Assembly: GCA_028015205.1 (NCBI GenBank)
Contig: JAPWFG010000019.1
Location: 3,224,001 to 3,288,000, forward strand
Length of the DNA stretch: 64,000 nucleotides
Direction: 5' to 3'
Source: Mytilisepta virgata
Taxonomy: Eukaryota; Mollusca; Bivalvia; Mytilida; Mytilidae
Shown: piece after piece, positions 46,971 to 59,300 of the stretch
Layout of the letters: each line of letters starts with the position of its first letter
Position numbering within the stretch: the first letter of the stretch is position 1
Notes under the pieces: model-generated
Seen by the model: the letters and a program-made list of their open reading frames with translations, nothing else
Databases searched by the model: none
What the model was told of the DNA's origin: nothing
Program-made: the position numbers and the translations under genes

Positions 46971-48105
46971 AAAGTTAATGATTTACATATTCCAGAAAAA
47001 GAGTTCCATACGCCCTCCCAATTAACCATTTTTTCTAGTGTTTCAAAACTTCGTCATATGGAGTTTATCAAAATTGTTCGCTCTGTCATAGTGCGTAATA
47101 GTACAAAATAACTGGACAACAAATTTGGATGTCAGAGGGGATTCCTACACCCTTTCGAAAAAAATTTCTCCGGTGACATGGAATGACATATATAGGATCA
47201 ATATGGAAGCTTAAACAAGCTTATGCAAGAATAAAGGAGTGTTACAGATGTATACAACATAAAAGATTAAAAATCTGATCAGTATAAAAAGCGCTAGTTA
47301 TTACCAACTAGAAATTTCCTTCTAAATTCAGATACTAAATAAATTTTAATGCATTTTATTAACCAATCCAAGGACCCAGGGGCATGTAACATATAATCAG
47401 ATATAATTATCTAAAACATATTACAATAAAATACAATGCAATTTTTATACAAAGTAATTACAGACGCTGAAGTCCAACACAAAAAAAAACAAAAAAAAAA
47501 ACACAAATGCAAGAGAAGCCTAATTTTAAAAATATTTTTTTTGTCCAACTCTGACTTTTTTACCAATCCCCGACGAAGACCACGTATGGTCGAAATATTG
47601 GGTTTTAATATTCAATCTTTTGTATGCTCAATGTTTTTGTCACTCATTTTTACCTTTTAGTTGCATGTACAAATATACGTGTCATACTTCTAGAATCAAA
47701 TTATCATCGGTGGTGGTGATAGCCAAGTATATGAGGGTTCAACCTAATACTAAAGAGCAAAAACTCAGATAAATTAGAAAAACAAAAGGGCAACACGTAT
47801 TCATAGAATGGAAGCTGAATATTTTGGCAGCATCAAAATAAGATCATAGTCAATCAAAGGGCAGAATTTTTGTACCTACAGAACCTTAGCTCTTATGGTC
47901 CTAGTCGATTGTTATATGCATAGATCTAATCCAATTTGGGATTCGGGTCTGATATAATTCGATGGTGGAACAATAAATTGAAAATCTAAGAGAAGCGAAT
48001 CCCAAATGAGATAAGTACAGACAATGTAAAAAAAAATAGCAAAGGCCCATAAGAGCTACAGCTCCGCATATATTACATTTAGGTTTTTGGCATATCAAAA
48101 CTCAT
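46971..48105. other. Non-coding stretch with a retroelement-tail-like motif
   Basis: CGACGAAGACC, ACGTAT, GGTCGAAA at about 47571-47595 resembles the hairpin tail found at the ends of Penelope-like elements. No other gene or repeat is recognised. Confidence 0.4.
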
Positions 48106-48109
48106 GACA

Positions 48110-48530
48110 AATGTATGTCAACGGTTTATGAGATAATTGAACATTATTGATTTGACGGAGTGGTAATAACCCATAGAGGAAACGAGATAGGTGTCATTTG
48201 GTGCGTCTTACAATGGGTAATAAGAAAATATATGGTTTACTGGGGTGGGGAATGTAACGGTTTATGAGGTAGTTGGACACTATTGATTTATGGGGGTGAG
48301 GATCATCCTACTGAAAGAATGAGGTACATGTCATTTAAAGCGTCTTGTTACGGAGAATAAAAGAATATATGATTTAAAGCTATGGATTTTAATTGCATAT
48401 GAAATTTTTCAAAATTATCGACTTTGAGGGTTGTGGGTGACACCACCCCCCCCCCCCCCCCCCCCCCCCAGAGGAACGAGGTATATGTCATTTAACAAAT
48501 AAAATATATGATATGAGATGGTTATTGGTC
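48110..48530 (+). repeat. Diverged tandem repeat with a C24 run
   Basis: ACGGTTTATGAG.TA.TTG, ATTGATTT and AACGAG.TA..TGTCATTT lines recur two to three times at about 130 bp spacing. A run of 24 C residues lies at 48446-48469. Confidence 0.65.
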
Positions 48531-49688
48531 ACTTTCGTAGTTTTTCGTTGAAAACAATTTCCCAATAGGGTCCTATGGTAAACCCCTACCCTCTTTAAAC
48601 TGCTCATTATACGTATCCGTGACACCCAACAAAAAGTGAATAGTATTAGGCACATCCAGAAACATTGATCTTTCATCGTGGAAAACCTCAGATCCATATC
48701 TCTAACGGTTATTGAGAACTCGAACGAACAAAACCGGAGAGAAAGAAAAAAAAAATTCGATAAAAATCGCAAATCAAAATCTATATGTCGTTAGGAAGAC
48801 TTAATTACTGGTAACATAGTCTAAATTGCAACGCAATTCATTTGAACTTCCCCAGATGAACTGCATGTTAGAACGTGGATATACCACAGTAGTTTGGACT
48901 TTCTACGCTTCGAAATGCAATAAAATGTTAATTTTTCAGTTACTTTGTCTACCCCATTTCCAAAGCGGAGACATTCGCGGACGTATGTCTACATGTCCCT
49001 CACTAAAGTTTATGAAAGCAAAATCCTTCACATTAAACCAAAGTTACAACATTGCCACCCGCCATGTGTAGTTGTGCAAGGTTACCAAATCGAGTTGATT
49101 TTTGTGTTTTCCCATAACAAAACATGAACTGTTCATTACTATATATATTTGGAAGTTTGCAAATGCAAAATTTCTCATAGTTTACATTGGAATTTCAAAA
49201 CTTTGTTGTCCTTTAAGTAGACTGGGCTACACGATTTTAATTTTGCACAATCGTATAATATATTTGTTTCTTGGGCCAAACGTATACACTTTTTTGCATA
49301 AATATAAAATCTTTTGGTGCAAACTGAAAACGGCGACTCTAACGCTTTGGATAAAATTTTGCTCAGATAATACCCATAATAAAATTTTAAATAAACTCAC
49401 GGCTACCATGAATTATTTCTTTATTGGGCTAATAAAAAAAAATATGGGAAATAATTGCGAGATTTGAAGTTTTACAACATTTTTAAAAAAAAAAACTTCC
49501 CGACCAACATATCTTTTGATTTATAAATAATCGCATGTTCCCACTTGCGATCACTTACGTATAATTTTTTTCTTTTATAGATCGTTTCACAACAGGCATT
49601 AATAAAGGGTTAAAGGTGTTAGACAATTTAACAAATTACATTTTAAATATAAGGGTATAGCTAGTCATAGGTATATATTTTATTTTCA
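48531..49688. other. Non-coding stretch immediately upstream of the GTPase exon
   Basis: Open frames here, including one of 121 codons at 49102-49467, are AT-driven and show no domain. The stretch ends with a pyrimidine-rich acceptor (TTTTATTTTCAG, to 49689). The start-codon exon therefore begins at 49690 and an upstream exon must exist. Confidence 0.5.
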
Positions 49689-49696
49689 GAGATATA

Positions 49697-52600
49697 ATGG
49701 CAACTGGAACGCCGACATATAAAATAATTCTGCTGGGAGAATATGGTGTAGGTAAAAGTTCAATATTCAGACGATTTTTGAATGGAACGTTTGTGGAAGA
49801 AACAGGGAAAAAGTCAACAATCGGGTTGGACCAGTGTTCACAGACTTTTGGTGTTAACGGACTTAATGTGAAAGTAAGTATCATTGAGTATAATGCATTT
49901 TTATTTAAGTTAATGCCACTGATGTGATTTTGTTTGGGCGACATAAAAAAAAGGGATCTATGCAAAGAAGGTCAAATTTTCTAAGGCATTTGCACACTTT
50001 GTTTATGTAACTATACATATGCATCAGTTTTTGTTCTGCAGAGGGCATATTTTATTTTAAAAATATATAAATTTATGCATCAAATACATTTTGAATACCC
50101 CACTACAACCACACAAAAAGGAATGGGGATATTATTTAGGGATGAAAGGTAACAATCATACAGGACTAAATTTTGCAACAACGATTTAAAAAAATCTTCT
50201 ATACAATAATCACAGTCATACTCGATCAATTTTATCTTATTAAAATTTTACAAAAATATGAAAGAACATATACTGATTTTAATAACAAAAATTTATCTCA
50301 AAAACTAGTTGCTATCTTAAACACCAGATGATATTAAGGCAGTGATGTCTTTTATAAACCAGTCATTGGAACTGAGGAAGGGAGATTCTTAGCTGTTTTG
50401 ATATGCTTTTTACTGTATGTATGTATATATGTATTAATAATGTGCTGTATATATTTATATGTATTTCTCAACCCAAGTTTTGGTTTTTGTTTCACAAATA
50501 AAATTTGAATTTGAATTTTTATAAAAAATAAAATAATATTAACTTTTACAAACTTTAACGAAGGCCTGACATGTCCACTATAGGCACGTAAAACTACGGT
50601 AATTCATGTTTTTGTATACCATACACATATTAATCTTAATATATGGGTCAAGTACATCTTAATAGTCGTCGAAATGCTTGTAATTATTTTAAGTTAGTGT
50701 TAAAATATATATGTGTATGTTTGGAAACAGTTTTCATAAGAATGTATAAACTGGAATTTTCATAGTAAATCCTGCCATAGTTACCACTTCTTAAGAGAAC
50801 AACTCTCTAATTCGACCTTAATTTTCATTATGCTTTACATACATCTTGCCTTTCATATTAACTAAACCTGTATTAACTCATAGTCTAGTGGTAGCGTGCT
50901 CGCCCGTGTGCGGAAGGTCGCGGGTTCGATCCCCGGCCCGGTCAAACCAAAGACATTAAAATTGGTATTTGCTGCTTCTCCGCCAAGCACGCGGAATCTA
51001 GGAGTAAGAGCAAAGACTGGTCGGCTCGGGGTCAGTATAATGTGTCCGCGTGGGGCGATATGTCTACATACGGACAGTTACCCCGTGCGATAGCACATTA
51101 AAAATCCGACTCAGCGTGTCGGTCTAGTACAAAGCAGGGATCATCAACATGTTCTCGTCCTGATGCACCTGGTTGCCACTGGACGTTAAACCATAATTCA
51201 TCCATCTAACCATGTATTAACTCATTAAGAAACCACCTGCTTCAGTGTTCTCTGGTTTCACTATTGTATTCTTTTTACTTACGAAAGGAGCTGCAACAAG
51301 TCTTCCTTGAATATTCGTTATCATTCAGCCTGCTGAACAGGAACAGGTTCTTTTGATTTGAAATATATTCAAGATATAAGTTATAAGTTTGAAATGACAG
51401 TTGTAAGGATTATTTTCCCCACATTTTTAATTAATCAGTTGAAACAGTTGTCTTAAACTTTTAAATGAAGTAAGTTCTCTTCCATTTAACAATACCTTCA
51501 GAGTGAAAAAGAAATTAGGTCACGTTAGTTTATGTCGAGAGAGCCCGAGTTAACTCTCTGGATTTTTTACGGGGGGTTGCGGAAATGTCCTAAGAAAAGG
51601 TACCCAAGCAAATACTAGAATACATGTCAATGATATACCGGAAAAAATCATTTTGATGAAAAAACCTACCCGAAAAACAACTATATCGAAAAAGTCACCC
51701 GAAATAATACTGATGTTTATATACAAATATCTGAGGAATTGAATAGCACTCAATTTGTAATTGGACACCAGGGTGTTACACCGCCTCCCTATGGACAGAG
51801 AGTCAGAGCTTACATATCACATGCACATTATCGAATCAATTGTGAAATGTTAACACCATATGTTGGAGACGCTGGTATATTTAAGAAAGGGGAAAGTTCG
51901 AAGTCGGACAGTTAAGATCATTCATGAAGGTTTGATTTCAATCGCTCTATGGCGTGTGTTTATTAGTAGAAGCAGATGTGGATGTGTCAGTGGTATCTTT
52001 TAATTCCATAGAATTGTGTTGAGTTAGAATACCATCTATATAACTTTATTTCGTGCAAAAGTAGCCAGGCCCACTTTGCTCTGAAACCATGAGTTGTACA
52101 TAATCTCCACATTAAGCCGTCTTTTACCTTCTATTAAGAAGATAAATAAACATTGTATTGGTGATGACAAACAGCTTTATATAATTACTTGATAATTAAA
52201 GATAATGGAGCATCGCAATCAACACTTTGGATGAGATGCCATGATCATAGTTAACAAGACACATTGTACCACAAGGGATTATCCTATCGTATGGTAGTAC
52301 TGATTTATTTTTTTATTTCTGAATATTCGGTCATAAAAACAATCGTCCTTTTTTGCCATCACTTGGCGTAAGTCGTCCGTGAGCTACTTGGTACTTCACA
52401 GTAATGTTCCAGACTGCAAACTAAGATGGACATATTCAAACAATTTATTGATCGAAGTCTGCAAGTGATTTCAATGTGAGTGATGCAGGCTGATGGGAGC
52501 CTCTTGTTTCTATACTTTTATATTTGAGAAATTTACGAAATATCAGCGCTTCTGATTAGTGTCAAATTTTCCATGAAGGTCCCGATAATATAGAAATAGA

Positions 52601-54370
52601 GTCGTCTTAACGGTCTCAGCCAAAATTTCCTTCAGCTGCAAATCTCCCTATTTCTGAGATGGGGATTGATACATTAGTCTGTCGCATAAAACGGTATGGT
52701 CGACACTAAACCACCAAGCACTCTCTTGTATTTATACATTTCTTTATAAATGCATACAAATATTCTTTATAAGAATATTCTGAAAACCATACAATTTTTT
52801 AGCCTTTTAAAAACTGCTGAAGTAAAACAAGCTTGGTTTTATCGGAATTTGAAATTAGGTCCCATTTTTGTTTGAACTGCGCTTTAAACCCTGCCGAATG
52901 GATTATGAGTGGCATCTTGAAGTCCTATAACCAATCCAGTGAAATATTACAAACCTCTATCATAAAGTTAATTTGAATTTTTTTCCCCTTTTTCTTTCTC
53001 TACCCTTTAATTCAACATTTTTTAGAATATATCCTTCTTAGTATCAAAATCATGGTCATACAACCCAACTGTAATGGTAATGCAAGAATACAATTTATCC
53101 TTTTTTCTGATAATCCAATTAAATTGGATTCATAGCGCTTACCCGTGCAGAGAACGACCGGTAATGGGCTCACAACCATGGGCACTTATTCCTAGATAAG
53201 TTTGGGAATCACTTCCCTCTATAATGTAGCCTTTCTACTTAAAAAATGAAACTTTATTAATAAGTATATGAAAACATTTTTCTTATTGTTTCGAGTGTAA
53301 ATATTCATAATTATTTCTAAAAAACTTTAATCATCGTTACTAAAATGGTGAAAAATGGTTACAAAATATTGCTAAGTTCTTTGTATCTGTGATTAAAGTT
53401 TTAAAGTTGCCAAAAAGACTGGTACAAGACTCACTAGACTTATCTAGTGACATTTCCTTGGGCTCATCTACTGTTACATGATGAAAGTCAGATGTTGTTC
53501 TGGAGTTAAGTCGCCTTGTCCATAAAAAAATAAAATATCCACGAAAAATCACAAAATTAGCAATTTTCGGGTATATTAAAAAACGTGTCGATTTAGATGG
53601 GCTCAATATATCTTGTTAAAATTTGAAACATAGTTTGTTGAGATAAGTATCTTTCAATGGTCAACTGCTAATCAATGCTAAACATATAGCTTCAACTCCT
53701 ATTTTGTGTTTTAATTTAACGAAGTTTACACTTGGCTTAATGAAAAACGTCAAGTAAAAAGCCTATATAATATACAAACCTTGTATGAATACTGGAACAG
53801 AGTATATTGAACCTCACATTAGAAACAAGCGACTGTACTCACAGCCTTCATGTTCATAGTAATATTGTAACTGCTTTCATGTGACTGTAGTTTTATAATA
53901 ATTTTGTCTTGCAGGTAACATTATGGGATACAGGTGGCATGGAACGGATGAGTTTTATTGGATCCAGTTTTTACAGAGGTGCTCATGCTGCATTATTGTG
54001 TTACAGTGTAAAAAATAGGGACACATTTACAGTTCTGTCTCAATATATTCTTGATATTGTGATAAACGCTGAAGGTGCTAAAATATTCCTCTGTGGTAAT
54101 ATGGCCGACGGAGATGGTGACGACCAAGTCGATAAACTTGATATTGATAATTTTGAGAGAGAATGTGGCAGTGTTTTATCCGGGGTTTATCAGGTTTCAT
54201 GTAAAGACAATATTGGTATTTTTGAAATGTTTAAAGACATTGCTAGAGTTCTTCACCAAGAATCTGTGGGAAGAATGACATTACGACGAGAAATCGGTAA
54301 TGTTATCAGACCAGGTTTAACCCCAGATAGTGAGGAACATACCAAGAAACGGTGTTGCAGTAGCAGTTAG
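49697..54370 (+). CDS. Atypical Rab-like small GTPase, two clear coding exons
   Basis: Exons 49697-49873 and 53915-54370 (GT-AG, phase 0) give 210 residues, the usual Rab size. Visible motifs: P-loop GEYGVGKSS (14-22), switch I STIG, switch II WDTGGME (63-69), base-recognition GNMAD (120-124), SCK (154-156), and a C-terminal RCCSSS tail fitting double geranylgeranylation of Rabs. Two substitutions stand out. The catalytic glutamine of DTAGQE is methionine (M68), and the lysine of NKxD is methionine (M122). By family knowledge this predicts slow GTP hydrolysis and altered guanine binding; the consequence is inferred. The likely role is in membrane trafficking. An acceptor at 49689 shows that transcription starts upstream, and an N-terminal extension from 41267 or 45314 is possible. 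The subfamily is not assigned. Confidence 0.9.
50882..51212 (+). mobile_element. tRNA-derived SINE with intact pol III boxes and 13-bp target duplication
   Basis: The A box TAGTCTAGTGG (50881-50891) and B box GGTTCGATCCC (50923-50933) both match consensus fully. The body includes TTGGTATTTGCTGCTTCTCC and CCACTGGACGTTAAACC. The tail is AATTCATCCATCT. TGTATTAACTCAT flanks it at 50869-50881 and 51213-51225, sharing one base with the A box. It is the best-preserved member of the family seen also at 29581. It lies in the intron of the Rab-like gene, same orientation. Confidence 0.92.
51226..53914 (+). other. Remainder of the Rab-like gene intron
   Basis: Apart from a short repeat copy at 52355-52508, no gene or defined element is seen. 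A minus-strand open frame at 53340-53606 has no recognised domain. Confidence 0.45.
52355..52508 (+). repeat. AGCTCACCTGG-family repeat, 150-bp deletion derivative
   Basis: Only the lines GCCATCACTTGGCG, TCCAGACTGC...AAGATGGAC and the 3' end GTGAGTGATGCAGGC, GGGAGCCTCTTG remain. Confidence 0.75.
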
Positions 54371-54496
54371 TTCATTAAACTGTCATTGGTTTATTCTCAT
54401 TTTATGCATAAACGTATTATCAGTACACACATAGAAAATGTATTTATCATTGTATTTTTAAAATTATACGATTTACAAGGGATATCAGTTTCCTTC

Positions 54497-55517
54497 TTAG
54501 CTCCCAAATGGCCATGCGAGCTATTGCCATCAATTTGCGTCCGTAGTCTGGACATCGTCGTCGTAAACTTTCATATAAAGATTTTATCCTGTGAAACTAC
54601 TCAGCCAATTTGGACCAAACTTTGATGGAATGGTCCTTGGGTGTACCCCTTCAAAACAAAATGACCAGCATCCTCGACCTCCAACCGACATGGCTGCTGT
54701 TACTAAAAATAGACAAAGGGGGGTGATTTTTTAAAATCTTTTTCTTGGCAGCAATGCTCCTTAGATGGTCCTCTTTCGGAATTTTGTATGATGACCCAGT
54801 CTGTGATCAAAGGTGGACGCCACAGCCAAACTTAGTTTAACATAGGATCCTATGGGAAAATTCGTTTAAAAATTGTTTGAAATATCTTGGCCAATTGGAA
54901 CCACATTTGGCTGTAATGGTCCTTAGCGGAACTTGTTGTAACATACCGGTTGGGCCTACGGGAAAATTCATTTAAAAATCTTCTTGTCTGAAACCCCTTG
55001 GCCAGTTAAAACCAGATTCGGCAACAATGATTCTTAGATGGTCCTGTTTCAGAATTTTGTCTGGTGACTCAGACAGTCAACCACAACAAGACTTAGTTTT
55101 AACATAGGACCTTGTTTGAAAATTCATTTAAAAATGTTCTTGTTTGAAACACTTGGCCAATTATAACAAGACTTGGCAGAAATGATCCTTAGATGGTTTT
55201 CTTTCAGAGTTTGTCTGATGATCTGAACTGTCCTTAGATGGTCCTCTTTCAAAATTATGTCTGATAGCTTGAATTGCTAACTCTGAAACTACTTAGGGAG
55301 CCAGACTTGGCCACCTATGCCTACCATTGATCGGATGGGACAATTCACTTCATAAAATCTTTATCTGTGGGACTTGATCTAGTTTAAACAAATCTTGGCA
55401 GCAATAGTATTTACATGTAGATGATCTAATATAAAAAAAAATTGTCCATTGATCCCAATCACCAACCAAGTAGTCTTTCAGTTAGTCATGAATACGGGTG
55501 AGCGATAGTTCTAGTTA
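54497..55517 (+). repeat. AGCTCACCTGG-family repeat downstream of the Rab-like gene
   Basis: Starts CTTAGCTCCCAAATGGCC, has five or more internal paragraphs (GGCAGCAATG, TTAGATGGTCCTCTTTC, CTATGGGAAAATTC), and ends GGGTGAGCGATAG, TTCTAGT. The 3' hairpin is lost. It begins about 125 bp after the stop and may lie in the 3' UTR. Confidence 0.82.
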
Positions 55518-55734
55518 CAAGAAACATTGCTGACATTTTATGTGATTCTTTATTTCGATTTCCATATAAAAACAGCATTTAACTATATGTATAAATTTTA
55601 GAAGATATTTTAAATGTAGATTTTGAAATTTTTTAAACGTTTTGGTCCTAATTTCTAATCTGATTTTATCATCATTTATTAATATGAAATAACTTTAAAT
55701 ATATTTAATGAAGTAGGAAGATTATATTTTTAAT

Positions 55735-56445
55735 TCAACTGGTCAATACTATTGCCACCAATTTGCATCCGTTGTCGCCCGCTGTAAACATTTCTTTAAA
55801 GACCTTCTCTGAAACCACAGAACCAATGGCGACTAAATTTTGGTGGGATGGTCCTTGGGTGGCCCCCTTTCAAATATATGTGGGGCATCCCTGACTTCCA
55901 ACCTACATGGCTGCGGTTTTTAAAATAGAAAAAAAGGGGTGAATTTAAAAAATCTTTCATGAAACCACATTGCCAGATAAAACCAAACGTTGCAGTAATA
56001 GTCCTTGAATGGTCCTCTTTCAGAAATATATCCGATGACCCGGACTGTCAACCAAGATGGCTGTCACAGGTCCCTATGGGAAAATTCATTAAATATCTTC
56101 TTGTCTTAAACCACTTGGCCAATTGGAACCTTACTTTGCAGCAATGGTTGTTAGATGCTCCTCTTTTAGAATTATGTCTGATGACCTGGATTGTCAACCA
56201 AGATGGCCACCACAGCTAAACTTAGTTCAACATAGGATTCTATAGGAAAATTTAATTTGCAAATCTAAATTTCTCAAACACTTGACAATTTGGAACCAGA
56301 CTTTGTAGCAATGGTCCTTGGATGGTCCTCTTTCAGAATTGTGTTTAAACATAGAACCCTTTGGAAACCAGCCAAAATGACTATTCCACTTTTAGTCCAT
56401 CCTCGAGGTCCAGGTGGGCAATACAGACTCTTGAGAGCCTCTAGT
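55735..56445 (+). repeat. AGCTCACCTGG-family repeat
   Basis: The 5' end is worn (TTCAACTGGTCAATACTATTG). The interior is typical. The 3' end is CAGGTGGGCAATACAG, then a hairpin (GACTCTTGAGAGCC) and CTCTAGTTTT, giving a clean CTAG-T terminus. Confidence 0.82.
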
Positions 56446-59070
56446 TTTAACTTCTATTATCATTTTTGAAAGAAGTAAACATTCGTATATTTTGTTCTTC
56501 TGCATAAATAACTATTCATTTTCTTCTGTTTGATTAATGAAATCCAAAGTTACTTTATACATGAAAATCCAAAATAAAATTACAGATATTTAAATTTGTT
56601 TTCCAATGAAGTAAAAATGGGGGACCTATCTTTTGAATTTAGAAAATTCTGTTGTAATATGATATTTCATTTTGGAAATAAAATAGAACAAGTAAATTTT
56701 ACCTCTTACCAGAATCATTACAAAAAGGATACCCAACAAGGTATTTTTCTTTCTGACACTATTTGTACTTTATTTTGAAATAAGAAACCAGTTATACATC
56801 ATTAGTAGATGAAATATACATCATCTAGACACTATCACTATGTGCTGCTTATAAAGTTTTGATAAGACATTTTTTTATCTGTTGTTGTCCTGAATTGGTG
56901 TTGTACTCAGAAGTACGGTTTATTGGTTGGCATGACTACATGTACACAGTTTAGTTTTGGGGGCATTAAACCATTTGTCTTCCAATTACATGAATAACCG
57001 TTTTAAATACACTGTGAAAAAAAATCAGATTATTTTTTTTTCAACTTTATGTTAGGATTTAATTTATTTTAATAATTATACTCATGCCGGTAGGTGGAAT
57101 CATACCTATGTAGTATTTTATAATAATGAAAAAAAGAATATACACAGGACTGTACACACCTGACACAAAGTGCATGGGTCTACTTAAGTCAGAATAATGT
57201 TGTGTTTAGGGCCCACTTTCATAAAACATTTGAAGCTATCTTCCTCAAATTTTAACTTTCCAGCAATTGGATTGGTCAGTATTTGAGCTGGGGATAAGTT
57301 GAGGAAATTCGCAAATTTGAGATTTTTTATTGCCCAGGCCATTTTCTTTTGAAACTTTAGGCCACACCATATTGATTTTTAGTTCTTTGGATTCTTTTTA
57401 TGGCAAAAATAGGTGTGAACGAGTGAGATTTCAATTTTATTTATTTTCTTGAGGATTAGTTTTTTTTCATGCAAATTTTTCGTGTCAAATTTAAGTGCGG
57501 GACAAATTTCTTTAACTAAGATATTGCAAAAAATGGAAAAAAATCCCTATTTTTTACCAAAGTTTTGGCATTTTTGCAATTGAGTGGCAAATATTTTTTT
57601 TCTTAAAATTTAAAGTCCGAAAATGGAAGCGGCAAAATGCAAAGAACTGAAAATCAATTTGTTGTGGCCATAAACATCTATGCAACCAGTATAGACATTT
57701 GTTAATGGTAAATCAGAATTGGCCAAAATAATCAAACTATCAAACAAGTTTAAATATGATGCTGAAGTGAGATAATTCATTGGTACTTTTGAATGCAAAA
57801 AACCTTTGGGCAGACAAATTATTTTTTTATTTTGGCCTATGATACATTGTTAATTAAAATGTAATAATTATATTATCTGAAAAGATCTATTAGAGTTCTC
57901 ATATTAATTGTGTGCGTGTCAAATATGAAGATGTTTTAAGCATGTATAGGTTGTCCATAGTCATATAAATTTTCCAAGTTTTTATTTTTAATCACTTAAT
58001 TGATCATAGTAACAAGTATTATTTCAGGAAATATGTTATATAAATGATTTGTTGATAAATAAAATGAATTAGAATTAAATATTTCCTTCTGCCTTTTTTT
58101 CTTTACGGAGAGTTTATTTTAATCATGACAATAACTTTCCACTTTACATAAGGAAATATTTGGTAAATCTCAAGATCAGATATCACCTGTGTGGAAGCGT
58201 CTGTTTTATAAACTTATTACATAATTTCCTGTTTTAAGAGAGATGATTCAGCAGTGTAAGGATATTTTTTTTGGAGAAAATCTTGTACTGTGCTTTTATT
58301 TACTGCAACCTTTCTGTTATTGTTTTTTTTTCATGCTTCATTGTAAACATTAAACACTCAGTAATTTGCAAACTAAATGGGGAGAACAGACAAAAATAAA
58401 CATTTCACATTACTGGAAGATACTCATCTATCAACATCAAATTAGAAATACTTTACTTTTCACTACAGACTGTAATTAATCTCAGTCTTTAAAATAATTA
58501 GGGAGTGCACTTAATATAATTTCTGACATTCAAATTAACAAACAAAAAATCTTAGACTTTTACCACAGCAGCCGACTGGGTAATATGGATATCAAGTTAT
58601 AGATTAAGAATGTACTCCTGAAGTAACACCGACAGCAATACCTTGTTACGATGCCCAAACATCAGTTACAATATCATCAGATTTAAGAAATAATTCTTCA
58701 TATGGCATTTTTGTCTTATAGGTCTTCAATGTGTCCAAATTAAGTACTTTCCATACACAGTTTTTGCAAAAATGACTGTTCCTCAATACTGGTCAAAGAA
58801 CTCTAGAAGAAATTTTGAAAATTTTTGGAATGTGAATTAATGTTCTGCAAAGTATTCAGGGCCTTGGTTAAGTATGGAGAGGTTGATTACAAAACGGAGG
58901 TACTTTGACTGGCACACCTGCTAATCCCAGATTCCCCATGCTATAAACCTGATTTGCAACAATATGCAACAGCCACCATCACTTAATTGCAAGTTATAAC
59001 AGCAAGGAATTATCATTTTTCAACATCATCCATGATACCGTCTTCCTTCTACCTCTTCAAATTTGGAGCC
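56446..59070. other. AT-rich stretch without a recognisable gene
   Basis: AATAAA-type hexamers near 56573 and 56678 could serve the Rab-like transcript. No coding, RNA gene or defined repeat is seen. Confidence 0.4.
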
Positions 59071-59075
59071 GGCTT

Positions 59076-59245
59076 ATCTAGTTCACCTGGCCCAAAGGAC
59101 CACCTGAGCTATTGTCATCAATTGGCAATTTGGCATGCATTGTCGTCGACCGTAAACAGTCATAAATTTTCCTTTAAAGATATTCTCTGAAACCACTGGG
59201 CCAAAACTTTGGTGCAATGGCCCATGGTTCCCCCTTCCAAAATTG
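59076..59245 (+). repeat. AGCTCACCTGG-family repeat, 5' fragment
   Basis: TAGTTCACCTGGCCCAAAGG, GAGCTATTGTCATCA and TCTGAAACCACTGGGCC are family text. The copy stops after CCCCCTTCCAAAA. Confidence 0.8.
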
Positions 59246-59300
59246 ATTGAATGAATGCTTAACATCCAGTGGCAAATATTTCATGCTTCTTCAGGAACCA
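59246..59300 (-). repeat. Tail fragment of the second SINE family
   Basis: AACATCCAGTGGCAAATATT and TTCAGGAACCAG are the reverse complement of the SINE tail region at about 51160-51195. It is a truncated relic abutting the repeat fragment before it. Confidence 0.5.

Noticed and set aside
49102..49467. Longest uninterrupted intergenic frame (121 codons)
   Set aside because: AT-biased composition, no domain and no splice or context support.
49636..49965. 109-codon minus-strand frame
   Set aside because: It is the antisense shadow of the Rab-like first GTPase exon.
50882..50955. Functional tRNA gene
   Set aside because: The pol III boxes are perfect, but the region continues into a SINE body with flanking target duplications and does not form a complete acceptor stem.
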